7,699 nt of DNA, from contig DBWD01000149.1 in NCBI GenBank assembly GCA_002308555.1, positions 1,274 to 8,972 on the forward strand, given 5' to 3'. Both the position numbers and the translations under genes were made by a program. The stretch is from a bacterium UBP3_UBA1247 (GTDB lineage Bacteria > UBA3054). The notes beneath the pieces were generated by a model. It saw nothing but the letters and a program-made list of their open reading frames with translations. It ran no database searches and had not been told where the DNA came from. Positions 1 to 6,748 of the stretch are shown piece after piece (position 1 is the stretch's first letter; each line of letters starts with the position of its first letter).

Positions 1-401
1 AGGGAAATGGTGTCGATGACGATGGCGCCCGCTCCCAGGGCCGCCCTTTCCGCGCTGGCGCCCGAAATATTGCCTACAATGCCCGTGCAGGCCATTTGCA
101 GGCCTCCCCCGGCTGAAGATGTGGAGAAGTAGGCGTCCACCCCGTCCTCGCCCTTCCTGGGGCAGATGAGGTTCCTGTTCTCGTCCAGCAGGCGGCGTCC
201 GGTGATGTCCTCCAATTCCTCCACGGCGTTCTTGACGCCCACCGTCACGTCGTCGAAGGGGGCCTCCACCGTGGTGGGCGCCTCTCCCCTGCCGGCCAGG
301 CGGTAGCCTTCCGCGGTCTTGACGACCAGGATGGCTTTCGTGGTGGTGCTGCCGCAGTCCGTGGCCAGCATCACGTTTAGCTTTTCGTTGTCACTGCTCA
401 T
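1..401 (-). CDS. glmL: GlmL/MutL-type ASKHA ATPase (glutamate mutase accessory protein family), N-terminal part
   Basis: This is the first 133 residues of a gene whose 3' end lies outside the window. Residues 15-25 read DCGSTTTKAIL, the phosphate-1 loop of actin/Hsp70-like ATPases. It is followed by a RGEAPTTVEAPFDDVTVGV stretch (38-56) and STSSAGGGLQM (93-103) with SAERAALGAGAIV (116-128), the arrangement I know from the GlmL/MutL family encoded with B12-dependent methylaspartate (glutamate) mutase. Family members are thought to reactivate or chaperone the corrinoid mutase using ATP. This is not the mismatch-repair MutL. The ATG at 401 overlaps the end of the upstream small gene by 11 bases and has no well-placed Shine-Dalgarno (an AGGA lies about 14 bases away), so translation is probably coupled. 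An internal Met at residue 11 is an alternative start. No mutase subunit is in view, so the client enzyme is unknown. Family call is fairly sure; the precise partner is not. Confidence 0.82.
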   Translation of the reverse strand, partial: MSSDNEKLNVMLATDCGSTTTKAILVVKTAEGYRLAGRGEAPTTVEAPFDDVTVGVKNAVEELEDITGRRLLDENRNLICPRKGEDGVDAYFSTSSAGGGLQMACTGIVGNISGASAERAALGAGAIVIDTIS

Positions 402-672
402 TGCTTTTAGCCAATTCCTTTATTCTCTCCTGCAGCCTCAGGGTATTCGAATCCTCCAGCAAAAAAAGTCCCAGGTCCCTGGTGTCGAAGGAAAAGACCG
501 TGTTCAGTATCCCCCCGAAACCGATAAGAAGATGCGCCGTGATGGGCGCGATGGGGCGGTTGATCTCGAAAAGGAAAGTCGTGGCCGCGGGAAGGTCGTA
601 CTTCCTGCTCCAGCCGGCGATCCTTTCCACCATCGCCTCCGTCTCCTCTTCAGTAAGACTGGTCTTTATCAT
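391..672 (-). CDS. Conserved-looking 93-residue protein of unknown function paired with the GlmL-type gene
   Basis: I do not recognise a named family. The 93-residue product has a charged N-terminal helix (about 5-24), a hydrophobic core containing FLFEINRPIAPITAHLLIGF (33-52) and continuing to about 62, and a charged C-terminal helix (about 74-90). The core is either one weak membrane segment or the interior of a small helical protein; there is no signal peptide, lipobox or Cys/His metal motif. The general pattern (hydrophobic strand, [FE]-x-x-[KR]-P, hydrophobic stretch, LLED, then a Leu-rich amphipathic end) reminds me of small uncharacterised proteins in anaerobic bacteria, but I cannot confirm homology. 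Its TGA stop lies inside the next gene (ATG at 401), an 11-base overlap that argues it is really translated and works with that ATPase. The ATG at 672 lacks a clear Shine-Dalgarno. A TATAAT at 682-687 could give it its own, almost leaderless, transcript. Confidence 0.7.
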   Translation of the reverse strand: MIKTSLTEEETEAMVERIAGWSRKYDLPAATTFLFEINRPIAPITAHLLIGFGGILNTVFSFDTRDLGLFLLEDSNTLRLQERIKELAKSNEQ

Positions 673-681
673 ACAAGGCGT

Positions 682-687
682 ATTATA
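682..687 (-). promoter_or_regulatory. Possible -10 element upstream of the 93-residue gene
   Basis: On the minus strand this reads TATAAT, a perfect sigma70 -10 hexamer, ending 9 bases before the ATG at 672. The -35 region is poor: at a spacing of 16-17 bases only TTTTGC or GTTTTG is found. If used, transcription would start only a few bases before the ATG, giving a nearly leaderless mRNA. It could instead be chance, with the gene served by read-through from the lipoprotein gene 43 bases upstream. Confidence 0.3.
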
Positions 688-715
688 GCAAAAGGAGAGC
701 CAGGCAAAACGCGTT

Positions 716-868
716 TTATTCCGCTTCGGGATAGACCACGCTCTGCTGGTCGGGCTGGCGGTACATGTGGTTGTTGGGGGCTTCCGGATCCAGGGAATCC
801 TTCATGGCGCAGCCGGCGAGACTCAGGACGCAAAGCAGAAGAAGGGAAAGAAAAAGCAGACGTTTCAT
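716..868 (-). CDS. Very small lipoprotein (50 residues)
   Basis: The ORF encodes 50 residues starting MKRLLFLSLLLLCVLSLAGC. It has two positive residues, a Leu-rich hydrophobic core and a canonical lipobox LAGC with the lipidated cysteine at position 20. The mature part would be about 31 residues (C20-E50), acidic at its end and rich in Pro, Asn and Gln, with no Cys after the lipidated one. Ala at +2 would favour outer-membrane sorting in a Gram-negative cell. The start is well supported: GAGGA sits six bases upstream, and the ATG overlaps the upstream stop as ATGA (868-865), so translation is coupled to the YfhO-family gene. The CxMK..L..P start loosely recalls small LptM/YifL-like lipoproteins, but this is too short to claim. 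Function unknown; it may be an accessory subunit of the preceding membrane protein or an envelope factor. Confidence 0.8.
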   Translation of the reverse strand: MKRLLFLSLLLLCVLSLAGCAMKDSLDPEAPNNHMYRQPDQQSVVYPEAE

Positions 869-3162
869 ATTTGTTCCTCACATGTTTGTTTGTGGGTTAA
901 GAATGCGTATGTCTGATATGCCAGGGCCGCCAGGAAAAGCAGGAGGCCCAGGACGTAGAAAGTTATGAGCATGGTCTGGTGCGAGATCTTCGCCATAAGC
1001 GTGACGGTGTGCTTTCCCGCGGGAACGAAAACGCCTCTCAGGGCCGCGTCGGAGCGCAAGATCTCAGCGGGCTTACCGTCCACGGCTGCCTGCCAGCCCG
1101 GGTAATAGAGTTCGCTGAAAACGACCACGCCGGGAACTTGGGCGTCCACCTTGGCTTCCATTGTCTGCGTTTCGTAGGCAGTCAGCTGCGCAGTGCCGAA
1201 GGGACCTTCCTCCCCCGCTTCCGGACCGATGTCATTCGGGATCTCGGCGCCGCTTATTACGGCTTTCCTTGTGGGCTCGAATTCAGCCGACATGACCAGC
1301 GCGGCGGGATCGCCGTCCTCTCTTACGGCCGCCGGGACGAACCAGACTCTGGGCAGGGCGAAGGTGTTTTCCTTCTGTTTGTTGAGATCGAAGACGATGT
1401 TCCAGAGCTCGTCGAAACGCTTGCGGCAGGCTTCGCCCTGCTTCCTTGCGTTCCAGAGCGGCTGCTCCCAGCTCGTCCTCGTCATGATGTAGCCGTTGAC
1501 GGAATCGAGGCCCCAGATGACGGTCTTCTGGGAGGCCTGCACGGCGTCCCAGCGGTAGCGGAAGCGTCCCTTCGGTCCCCGCTTGATCTGATACGATTTC
1601 AGCATCTGGGAGGCCTGGTTGGGGGCGTTGGATTCCGCGGCGGACTGGGGGCAGGCGTTGATCTCTCCGCCGAAGGAGGCCAGATCGAAAACTATGAGAG
1701 CGGCGAAGGCCCACTTGGTGATCGTCCTCTCCTTTTTGCAGGCGACGAGGTAGAGCGCTATGCCGATGATGAAGATGACGTACTGCCTCAGGACGGCGAA
1801 ATCAAAGAGGGCTTTGAGGACCGGCGCGTCGGGAACTTTTCTCGATCCCAGGACGACGGTCAGGCCCAGAAGAAGCAGGCTCGCGAAAAGGAAGAGCCAG
1901 AAGCCTCTCTTCACATCGGTCTTTTCCATGGGCCAGAAAGCGTCGAAAGCAAAGGCGAAAAGGATGGCGGTTGGCAGCGAGATGAAATAGGCGTACCTGA
2001 CCGGGATCCTCAGGTTCCTCAAGGGCTTCACGAGATAGGCCAGGAAATACTGGAAGGGATTTTCCAGGCCGTAGATGTAGAGGACGGCGACAAGGACCAC
2101 CAGCGCGAAGAAAAGCGTCCTGGCCTCGAATTTTTTTCTGAGCAAAAAGGGAACGGAAAGAAGGGCCAGGAAGGGCCAGAGTCCGGTGTAGGCCACGCGG
2201 CACCAGTACTGCCAGAATTCGCCCAGGCGCCAGTTGTTTCCTCCCCAGAAAAGATTCCAGTCGTTCCCGCTGCCCGGCGCCTTGACGCGGCCGAAGAGAT
2301 CAGGGATGAGGTTGGTCAGGAAGAAATACCAGGGCACCTGGTCGTTGACGTTCTTGTAGATGTCCTGCTCGGGACGGCCGCTGTTGCCGTAGTATTCCGC
2401 GGCAGGAAGGATCAGGATGGCCGAAATGAGGAAGCCTGTCACCACCGAGGCCGCCGAGAGCGCCATGAACCTCGCCAACGCTTCCTTTTCTTTCCGGAGC
2501 TCGAAAAGCTCGTAGAGGAAGAAGGCGAAAAGGAAGGCGCCCATATAGGGCATCCTCTGGATGACGCCTATCAGGAAACAGAAGCCGATGAGTCCGCCGG
2601 TAACTACGCTCTGGCTTAAGGATCTCAGGGAGAACTTGTCCCTGGCGCGGAGGGAAAGATGCTCCATCCCCAGCATGATCCAGGGAATGAAGCCGTAGCC
2701 CGCGCCGTTGTTGGCGCTGGTCATGGTTATGACCACGGAGGCGCAGTAGCCCGCGGCGGCCGCGGCCGCGGTGGCAGCGGGCCGGGAGACTTTCCAGAAG
2801 CGCAGCAGAAGGTAGACGCCCAGGGCGCCGAAGAAGACCTGGAAGACGTAGACGAATGAGACGGCCCGCTCGAAGGATGCGAGATCCCTTGCCAGCGGAA
2901 CGAGCATCAGATAGAGCGGGTAAAAAACGGAGTGCCAGGCCATCTGGCCGAAGGGGCGGCCCAGGTCGTGGTAAGGACACCAGGCCGGGAAGCGTCCGTT
3001 CAGCAATTCGCCGGCGTTATAGAAAAGTTTGGGGAGATCCTGGTTGACGAAATCGCCAAAGAAAAAGCCCGTGCCCAGGATGACGGCTCGGAAGAGCCAG
3101 AAAAGGGCAAGCGCTAGCAAGGCCAGGCCAAGCCATTTTTGCTCTTTCCCGCGGTTTTCCAT
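865..3162 (-). CDS. YfhO-family multi-pass membrane protein (GT-C-like glycosyltransferase fold)
   Basis: The product has 765 residues with many hydrophobic segments, roughly at 11-30, 73-90, 98-122, 127-147, 185-200, 205-220, 233-252, 326-341, 348-366, 390-408, 421-438, 456-474 and 482-497. A large extracytoplasmic region follows (about 500-728), then a last membrane helix (729-750). The first outer loop holds GDFVNQDLPKLFYNAGE (36-52) and FPAWCPYHDLGRPFGQMAW (58-76); acidic residues here (D37, D42) are where GT-C enzymes place their catalytic Asp. The end carries the family signature SELYYPGWQAAVDGKPAEIL (683-702) and ALRGVFVPAGKHTV (707-720). YfhO-type proteins are implicated in adding lipid-linked sugars to surface polymers in Firmicutes; in other phyla the substrate is unknown. 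The ATG directly follows the transketolase TAA (TAAATG) without a clear Shine-Dalgarno, implying coupled translation. Family call strong, function inferred. Confidence 0.88.
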   Translation of the reverse strand: MENRGKEQKWLGLALLALALFWLFRAVILGTGFFFGDFVNQDLPKLFYNAGELLNGRFPAWCPYHDLGRPFGQMAWHSVFYPLYLMLVPLARDLASFERAVSFVYVFQVFFGALGVYLLLRFWKVSRPAATAAAAAAGYCASVVITMTSANNGAGYGFIPWIMLGMEHLSLRARDKFSLRSLSQSVVTGGLIGFCFLIGVIQRMPYMGAFLFAFFLYELFELRKEKEALARFMALSAASVVTGFLISAILILPAAEYYGNSGRPEQDIYKNVNDQVPWYFFLTNLIPDLFGRVKAPGSGNDWNLFWGGNNWRLGEFWQYWCRVAYTGLWPFLALLSVPFLLRKKFEARTLFFALVVLVAVLYIYGLENPFQYFLAYLVKPLRNLRIPVRYAYFISLPTAILFAFAFDAFWPMEKTDVKRGFWLFLFASLLLLGLTVVLGSRKVPDAPVLKALFDFAVLRQYVIFIIGIALYLVACKKERTITKWAFAALIVFDLASFGGEINACPQSAAESNAPNQASQMLKSYQIKRGPKGRFRYRWDAVQASQKTVIWGLDSVNGYIMTRTSWEQPLWNARKQGEACRKRFDELWNIVFDLNKQKENTFALPRVWFVPAAVREDGDPAALVMSAEFEPTRKAVISGAEIPNDIGPEAGEEGPFGTAQLTAYETQTMEAKVDAQVPGVVVFSELYYPGWQAAVDGKPAEILRSDAALRGVFVPAGKHTVTLMAKISHQTMLITFYVLGLLLFLAALAYQTYAFLTHKQTCEEQI

Positions 3163-5085
3163 TTAGAGCGCGCTTTCTACGGTCTGGATTATTCCCTTGG
3201 CGTCGATCTTGTATTCCGCGTAGAGCTCCTTGGGCGTGGCGGAACCGCCGTAACTGGTGACGCCGAGCTTTATGAGTTTGCAGCACTTTTCCAGTTCGAC
3301 GAGTTTCTCAGCCACGGAGAAGCCCAGGCCGCTGGCGGTCAGATGGTCCTCCACCGTCACGATCAGTCCGGTGGCCGCCGCTTCCCTAACCGCTTCCTCG
3401 TCGAGCTGTATGGGCGAGGCGACGCTGAAGAGCAGCGTGCCTATCCCCTTTTTGGCCAGCTCGTCGGCGGCCATGACGGCGTTGACGGAAGGCGTGCCAG
3501 AAACCAGGATGGCGGCCTTGGGAGCGCCGCAGGATCTGAGTTTGTCGGCCTTGCCGTAGGTAAACTTGTAATCCGTGCCGTAGAAGGGCGTGCCGTCCTC
3601 TTTCGTGACGATGCCGACCTTGGAGCGGCCCATGACCAAAAGCGTGGGCTTGTCGTTCACGGCCAGGTATCTCACGGCCCGGTCGGTCTGGTTGGGATCC
3701 GCGGGCACGATCACCTCGAAGCCCAGAAGATTCCTGTAGAGCCCCAGGTAATCCACGCACTGGTGCGTGCGGCCGTCCTCGCCCACGTCAAGCCCGCAGT
3801 GGGTGCAGGCGATCTTGGGGAAGGCGCCGTTCATCAGGGACATTCTGTGCTGGTTGTAGGTCTCGTCCACGCCGAAGGCCCCAAAATCCGCCCAGAAGGT
3901 CTGGACGCCCTTGGCGCTCATGGCGCCGGCGATGACCGCGGCGTTGTGCTCCTGGATGCCGATCTGGAAGAAATTCTCAGGCCAGACTTTCTCGAAATCC
4001 GCCACTTTCACACTGCCCTTGAGGTCGCAGTCCAGGGCGGCCATGGGCGTGGCGCCCGCTCTTTCCTTGTTGAGCGCCGCGATGTCGGCCAGGGCGGTCC
4101 CCCAGGCGCTGCGGCAGTCCGTGCTCTCGGTGTAGAGCCTGGGCTCGCCGGGCAGAAGGTCTAATTTCGGTTTGGCCGGGCGCTGGGGTTTTCTGGGAGT
4201 CTTGGCCTTGCGTTCCGCCGCGAGCTCGTCCAGATCGTCGGGCAGGCCCAGTTCCTTGAGGGCTTCCCGGCACTGGTCGAGTTTGAGGGCGGAGCCGTGG
4301 TATTTGGCCTGGTTCTCCATGAAGGAGATGCCGTGGCCCATGACGGTGTGCGCCATGATCATGACGGGCTTGTCGCTGAGATAGGCTTCCCTGATGGTCT
4401 GGTAAAGGGCCTGCAGGTCGTGGCCGTCAACTTCCTTGACTTCCCAGCCGTCGGCTTCCCATTCGGCCCTGAGGGGCTGGTACATGACCTGGTGGATGTC
4501 TCCGCAGATCTGCAGTTCGTTGTAGTCAATGAGGGCAACGAGTGGAAGAGCGTATTTGACGGCGGTCCTTCTGGCTTCCGCGATCTGGCCTTTCTGCTGC
4601 TCGCCGTCCCCCATCAGGCAGAAAACTTTGGACTTTACGCCTTTCAGGCGGTTCGCCATGGCGAAGCCCGCGGCGGCGGAAAGTCCCTGGCCCAGGTTGC
4701 CGGTGTCCCATTCCACGCCGGGCACGCACTGCTCGATATGGCCCGGGAAGGAGCCGCCGGCCTGGCGGAAGGTCACCACCGCTTCCCTGAGGTCGATGAA
4801 GCCCGCGCCCGCCAAAGCGGCGTAGACGCCGGGAGAGGTGTGGCCGTGGCTCACGATGATGAGGTCCCTGTCAGCCTTTTGGGGATCCTTGGGATCGACC
4901 TTGGCGCCCTGCCAGAGCAGGGTGTACATCTCCAGGGAGGAAAGGGAGCCGCCGGGATGCCCGCAGCCCGCCAGAGTGGTCATTTTGACTATGGCGCCGC
5001 GGCTGACTTTCAGCTGCTCAGTTAAAAGACCGATCTCTTCCCCGGAAAGTTTTTCTTCCGTGAAACCTCTTTTCAGAATGCTCAT
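3163..5085 (-). CDS. tkt: Transketolase
   Basis: A complete 640-residue, thiamine-diphosphate-dependent enzyme that moves two-carbon ketol units between sugar phosphates in the non-oxidative pentose phosphate pathway; cytosolic. The N-terminal cofactor-binding domain shows GHPGGSLSS (42-50), SHGHTSPGVY (79-88), PGHIE (114-118), GNLGQGL (129-135) and the ThDP motif GDGEQQKGQ (159-167) with Asn189 closing it. A Lys/Pro-rich linker (about 291-316) precedes the pyrimidine domain, which has the catalytic Glu379 in GIQEHNA, and H429/D437/H441 in the THCGLDVGEDGRTHQ segment matching substrate-binding residues of known transketolases. Arg487 in GRSKVG probably contacts phosphate. The C-terminal domain spans about 520-640. 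Motifs such as GHGISFMEN resemble the two-subunit archaeal-type enzymes, so this looks like a fused version. GGAAGG lies about six bases before the ATG, and a promoter is present at 5133-5162. DXS and phosphoketolase are less likely given these motifs. Confidence 0.95.
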   Translation of the reverse strand: MSILKRGFTEEKLSGEEIGLLTEQLKVSRGAIVKMTTLAGCGHPGGSLSSLEMYTLLWQGAKVDPKDPQKADRDLIIVSHGHTSPGVYAALAGAGFIDLREAVVTFRQAGGSFPGHIEQCVPGVEWDTGNLGQGLSAAAGFAMANRLKGVKSKVFCLMGDGEQQKGQIAEARRTAVKYALPLVALIDYNELQICGDIHQVMYQPLRAEWEADGWEVKEVDGHDLQALYQTIREAYLSDKPVMIMAHTVMGHGISFMENQAKYHGSALKLDQCREALKELGLPDDLDELAAERKAKTPRKPQRPAKPKLDLLPGEPRLYTESTDCRSAWGTALADIAALNKERAGATPMAALDCDLKGSVKVADFEKVWPENFFQIGIQEHNAAVIAGAMSAKGVQTFWADFGAFGVDETYNQHRMSLMNGAFPKIACTHCGLDVGEDGRTHQCVDYLGLYRNLLGFEVIVPADPNQTDRAVRYLAVNDKPTLLVMGRSKVGIVTKEDGTPFYGTDYKFTYGKADKLRSCGAPKAAILVSGTPSVNAVMAADELAKKGIGTLLFSVASPIQLDEEAVREAAATGLIVTVEDHLTASGLGFSVAEKLVELEKCCKLIKLGVTSYGGSATPKELYAEYKIDAKGIIQTVESAL

Positions 5086-5132
5086 AATGCCCTTCCGCTA
5101 AATTTTTAGAAACACACACTTTTCATATACAG

Positions 5133-5162
5133 ATTTTAGCATACCCAGCGGGCGTCTGTAAA
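5133..5162 (-). promoter_or_regulatory. Sigma70-like promoter of the transketolase operon
   Basis: Read on the minus strand, a TTTACA -35 box (5162-5157, five of six consensus bases) is followed by an 18-base spacer and a TAAAAT -10 box (5138-5133, five of six). The spacer ends in TGC, giving an extended -10 (TGnTAAAAT). Transcription would start near 5126, leaving a leader of about 40 bases before the transketolase ATG at 5085. No terminator is visible between the flippase stop and this promoter, so read-through from upstream may add to expression. Confidence 0.68.
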
Positions 5163-5184
5163 GTGCGAAGCGAAAGGTCTAGCT

Positions 5185-6648
5185 TTAAAAGCGTTTATAG
5201 TCCTGGAGCCTTACGACTTTGAGAGCCAATGCCAGGGCGAGGAAGACGACGCCGTAGATAATCCAGGTAAGATAGACCGGAACGCACCCGCTTATGAAAT
5301 AGACGAGGGGCAGCGTCGCGAGGGCCAGCGCGGCCGGCCTGGCCAGGGCCAGGAGGCTATCCCCGGCCCGCCCGAAGGAGCCGAAGCTGACGACGTAGCC
5401 CACGAACATGATGGAAAGGCTGACCACCATGGAAAGCGCGGAGGCGATGGGCGCCAGGGTGGGGTCGTTGCCGCGTCTGAGGCAGAGGAACCACAGCAGG
5501 ACGATATTGGAGACTATGTTGCCTATGAGGCTGGCCAGGTTGATGAAGAAGACTCTTCTCTCCTTCTCCATCACGTAGAGCACGTGCCCGAAGAAGGGGC
5601 AGAAAAGATCCAGCCCCTGGCCCCAGATGAGGATCTGCAGCGCCAGGGCGCCTTCCCTGAACTCGCTGCCGTAGACGAATTCCAGGATGCGGGGCGCCTC
5701 AAGGGTGGCCCAGAAAAGGAAGGGAAAGCCCAGGCAGCCTATCCAGCGCAGACTCACCATCACCCTTTGCCAGAAATCCTCCTCCCCTTCCTTGCAGGCC
5801 GCCAGGGCGGGATACATGGATTCCGTGAAGGAATTGGTCAGGAACAAGGGGATCAGCACCAGGTTGTAGGCCGCGCCGTAGACTCCCAGCTGCGCCTTGT
5901 AGCCGAACCACCACAGCAAAACGTGGTCGAACTTCAGGTGCAGCGTGGAGGTGAACATGATGGTGAAGAACTGCCAGCCCTGGCTGAGCATCTCCCAGAT
6001 AACTTTCAGGGAAGGCTTGGGCAGTCCCAGGCCGTAGCGCCGCTTAAGCTCGACGACGCCCAGCACCAGCGGCACGAAAGCGCCCAGGGAAAAATAGACC
6101 GCCATCAGCCTGGTCTTGATATCCAGCCCGCACTTCAGGAAAACGAGAGTCCCGAAGCCCAGCGCCACGTAGATAACTTTTCCGATGAGGAAAAGCACCG
6201 CTTCCAGATGATTGTCCTGGTGTCCCCGCAGGACCGCCGCCATGGACATGTACCAGGCGTTGGCGAAGAGGAAAAGGCAGAAGAGCGCGATCAGGGTTAT
6301 GTCACCGCTCTGATCGCCGAAGCCACAGATCTTCCTCAGCAGGAGCGCCCCAATGGCCAGCCCCACGGCCAGCACGGAGCAGAAGGTCTTAAGGATGACA
6401 GAATTCCAGAACAGTTCCTCGCTTCTTTCCGGCTCCCGGGCGATCATCCTGGTCATCAGCGTTCCCAGGCCGTATTCCGCCACGATGGAGAACATCACGA
6501 TCCAGGAGAGCGCGCCGGTGAAATCCCCGTAAAATTCCTTGCCCAGGGCCCGCGTCAGATAGATGTTGAAAACAGCCGTCAGGGCATGGGAGGCGGCTTT
6601 GCCGGTGAATAGAGAAAAAGTATTTCTCAGGACGCGGTTTAAATGCAT
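5185..6648 (-). CDS. Polysaccharide/oligosaccharide flippase, Wzx/RfbX type (MOP superfamily)
   Basis: The product has 487 residues and is almost entirely made of membrane helices, about 12-14 of them, the usual size for this family. These proteins move lipid-linked sugar units across the inner membrane for O-antigen, capsule or other glycans. The N-terminal block GKEFYGDFTGALSW (36-49) followed by AEYGLGTLMTRMIAR (57-71), and the central LKFDHVLLWWFG (238-249) with LGVYGAAYNLV (254-264), are typical. The start is set at ATG 6648 (MHLNRVL), with AAGG nine bases upstream. A longer frame from 6720 adds 24 residues that are only a translation of the tRNA-Pro gene and is rejected. The gene begins 23 bases after the tRNA with no obvious promoter between, so it is probably co-transcribed with it. 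The glycan substrate cannot be read from sequence. No other polymer-assembly genes are adjacent except the YfhO-type gene downstream. Confidence 0.87.
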   Translation of the reverse strand: MHLNRVLRNTFSLFTGKAASHALTAVFNIYLTRALGKEFYGDFTGALSWIVMFSIVAEYGLGTLMTRMIAREPERSEELFWNSVILKTFCSVLAVGLAIGALLLRKICGFGDQSGDITLIALFCLFLFANAWYMSMAAVLRGHQDNHLEAVLFLIGKVIYVALGFGTLVFLKCGLDIKTRLMAVYFSLGAFVPLVLGVVELKRRYGLGLPKPSLKVIWEMLSQGWQFFTIMFTSTLHLKFDHVLLWWFGYKAQLGVYGAAYNLVLIPLFLTNSFTESMYPALAACKEGEEDFWQRVMVSLRWIGCLGFPFLFWATLEAPRILEFVYGSEFREGALALQILIWGQGLDLFCPFFGHVLYVMEKERRVFFINLASLIGNIVSNIVLLWFLCLRRGNDPTLAPIASALSMVVSLSIMFVGYVVSFGSFGRAGDSLLALARPAALALATLPLVYFISGCVPVYLTWIIYGVVFLALALALKVVRLQDYKRF

Positions 6649-6671
6649 ATTAACAAGCCTTAAAATAAAAA

Positions 6672-6748
6672 TGGTCGGAGCGACTGGATTTGAACCAGCG
6701 ACCACTTGACCCCCAGTCAAGTGCGCTACCAGGCTGCGCTACGCTCCG
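6672..6748 (-). tRNA. tRNA-Pro (anticodon GGG), CCA encoded
   Basis: The minus strand folds into a complete 77-base cloverleaf. The acceptor stem is CGGAGCG/CGCTCCG, the D stem GCGC/GCGC around an AGCCTGGTA loop, and the anticodon stem CTTGA/TCAAG around CTGGGGG. The variable loop is TGGTC and the T stem GCTGG/CCAGT encloses TTCAAAT. The discriminator is A, followed by an encoded CCA. The anticodon at loop positions 34-36 is GGG, reading CCC and CCU proline codons; G37 next to G36 is the normal TrmD methylation context. All stems pair, with one G-U in the T stem, so it looks functional. Confidence 0.97.

Noticed and set aside
1..401. DNA mismatch repair MutL
   Set aside because: The family also called MutL in glutamate mutase clusters is unrelated; the DCGSTTTK motif is an ASKHA ATPase loop, not the GHKL ATPase motifs of mismatch-repair MutL.
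669..881. 70-codon minus-strand frame around the lipoprotein gene
   Set aside because: It is in a different frame from the lipobox ORF, is Arg/Pro/Ser-rich, and lacks the coupling and ribosome site that support the 50-residue lipoprotein.
319..900. 193-codon plus-strand frame
   Set aside because: It crosses three minus-strand genes with good family or signal evidence and shows no motif itself.
979..2619. Open frame of 546 codons on the plus strand
   Set aside because: It lies exactly antisense to the YfhO-family gene. The product is rich in Glu, Gly and Asp with no recognisable motif, as expected from the complement of GC-rich membrane-protein codons.
3139..4164. Open frame of 341 codons on the plus strand
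   Set aside because: Antisense to the well-supported transketolase; composition is Gly/Ala/Val/His-rich without motifs.
4297..5025. Open frame of 242 codons on the plus strand
   Set aside because: Antisense shadow of the N-terminal half of transketolase.
5584..6612. Open frame of 342 codons on the plus strand
   Set aside because: Antisense to the flippase gene; the product is Gln/Glu/His-rich and lacks any family feature.
6649..6720. 24-residue N-terminal extension of the flippase
   Set aside because: These codons fall in the tRNA-Pro gene; the peptide (TGGQVVAGSNPVAPT) is the familiar false translation of a tRNA.
6672..6748. tRNA as an integration site for a mobile element
   Set aside because: No integrase gene and no repeat of the tRNA 3' end was seen elsewhere in the window.
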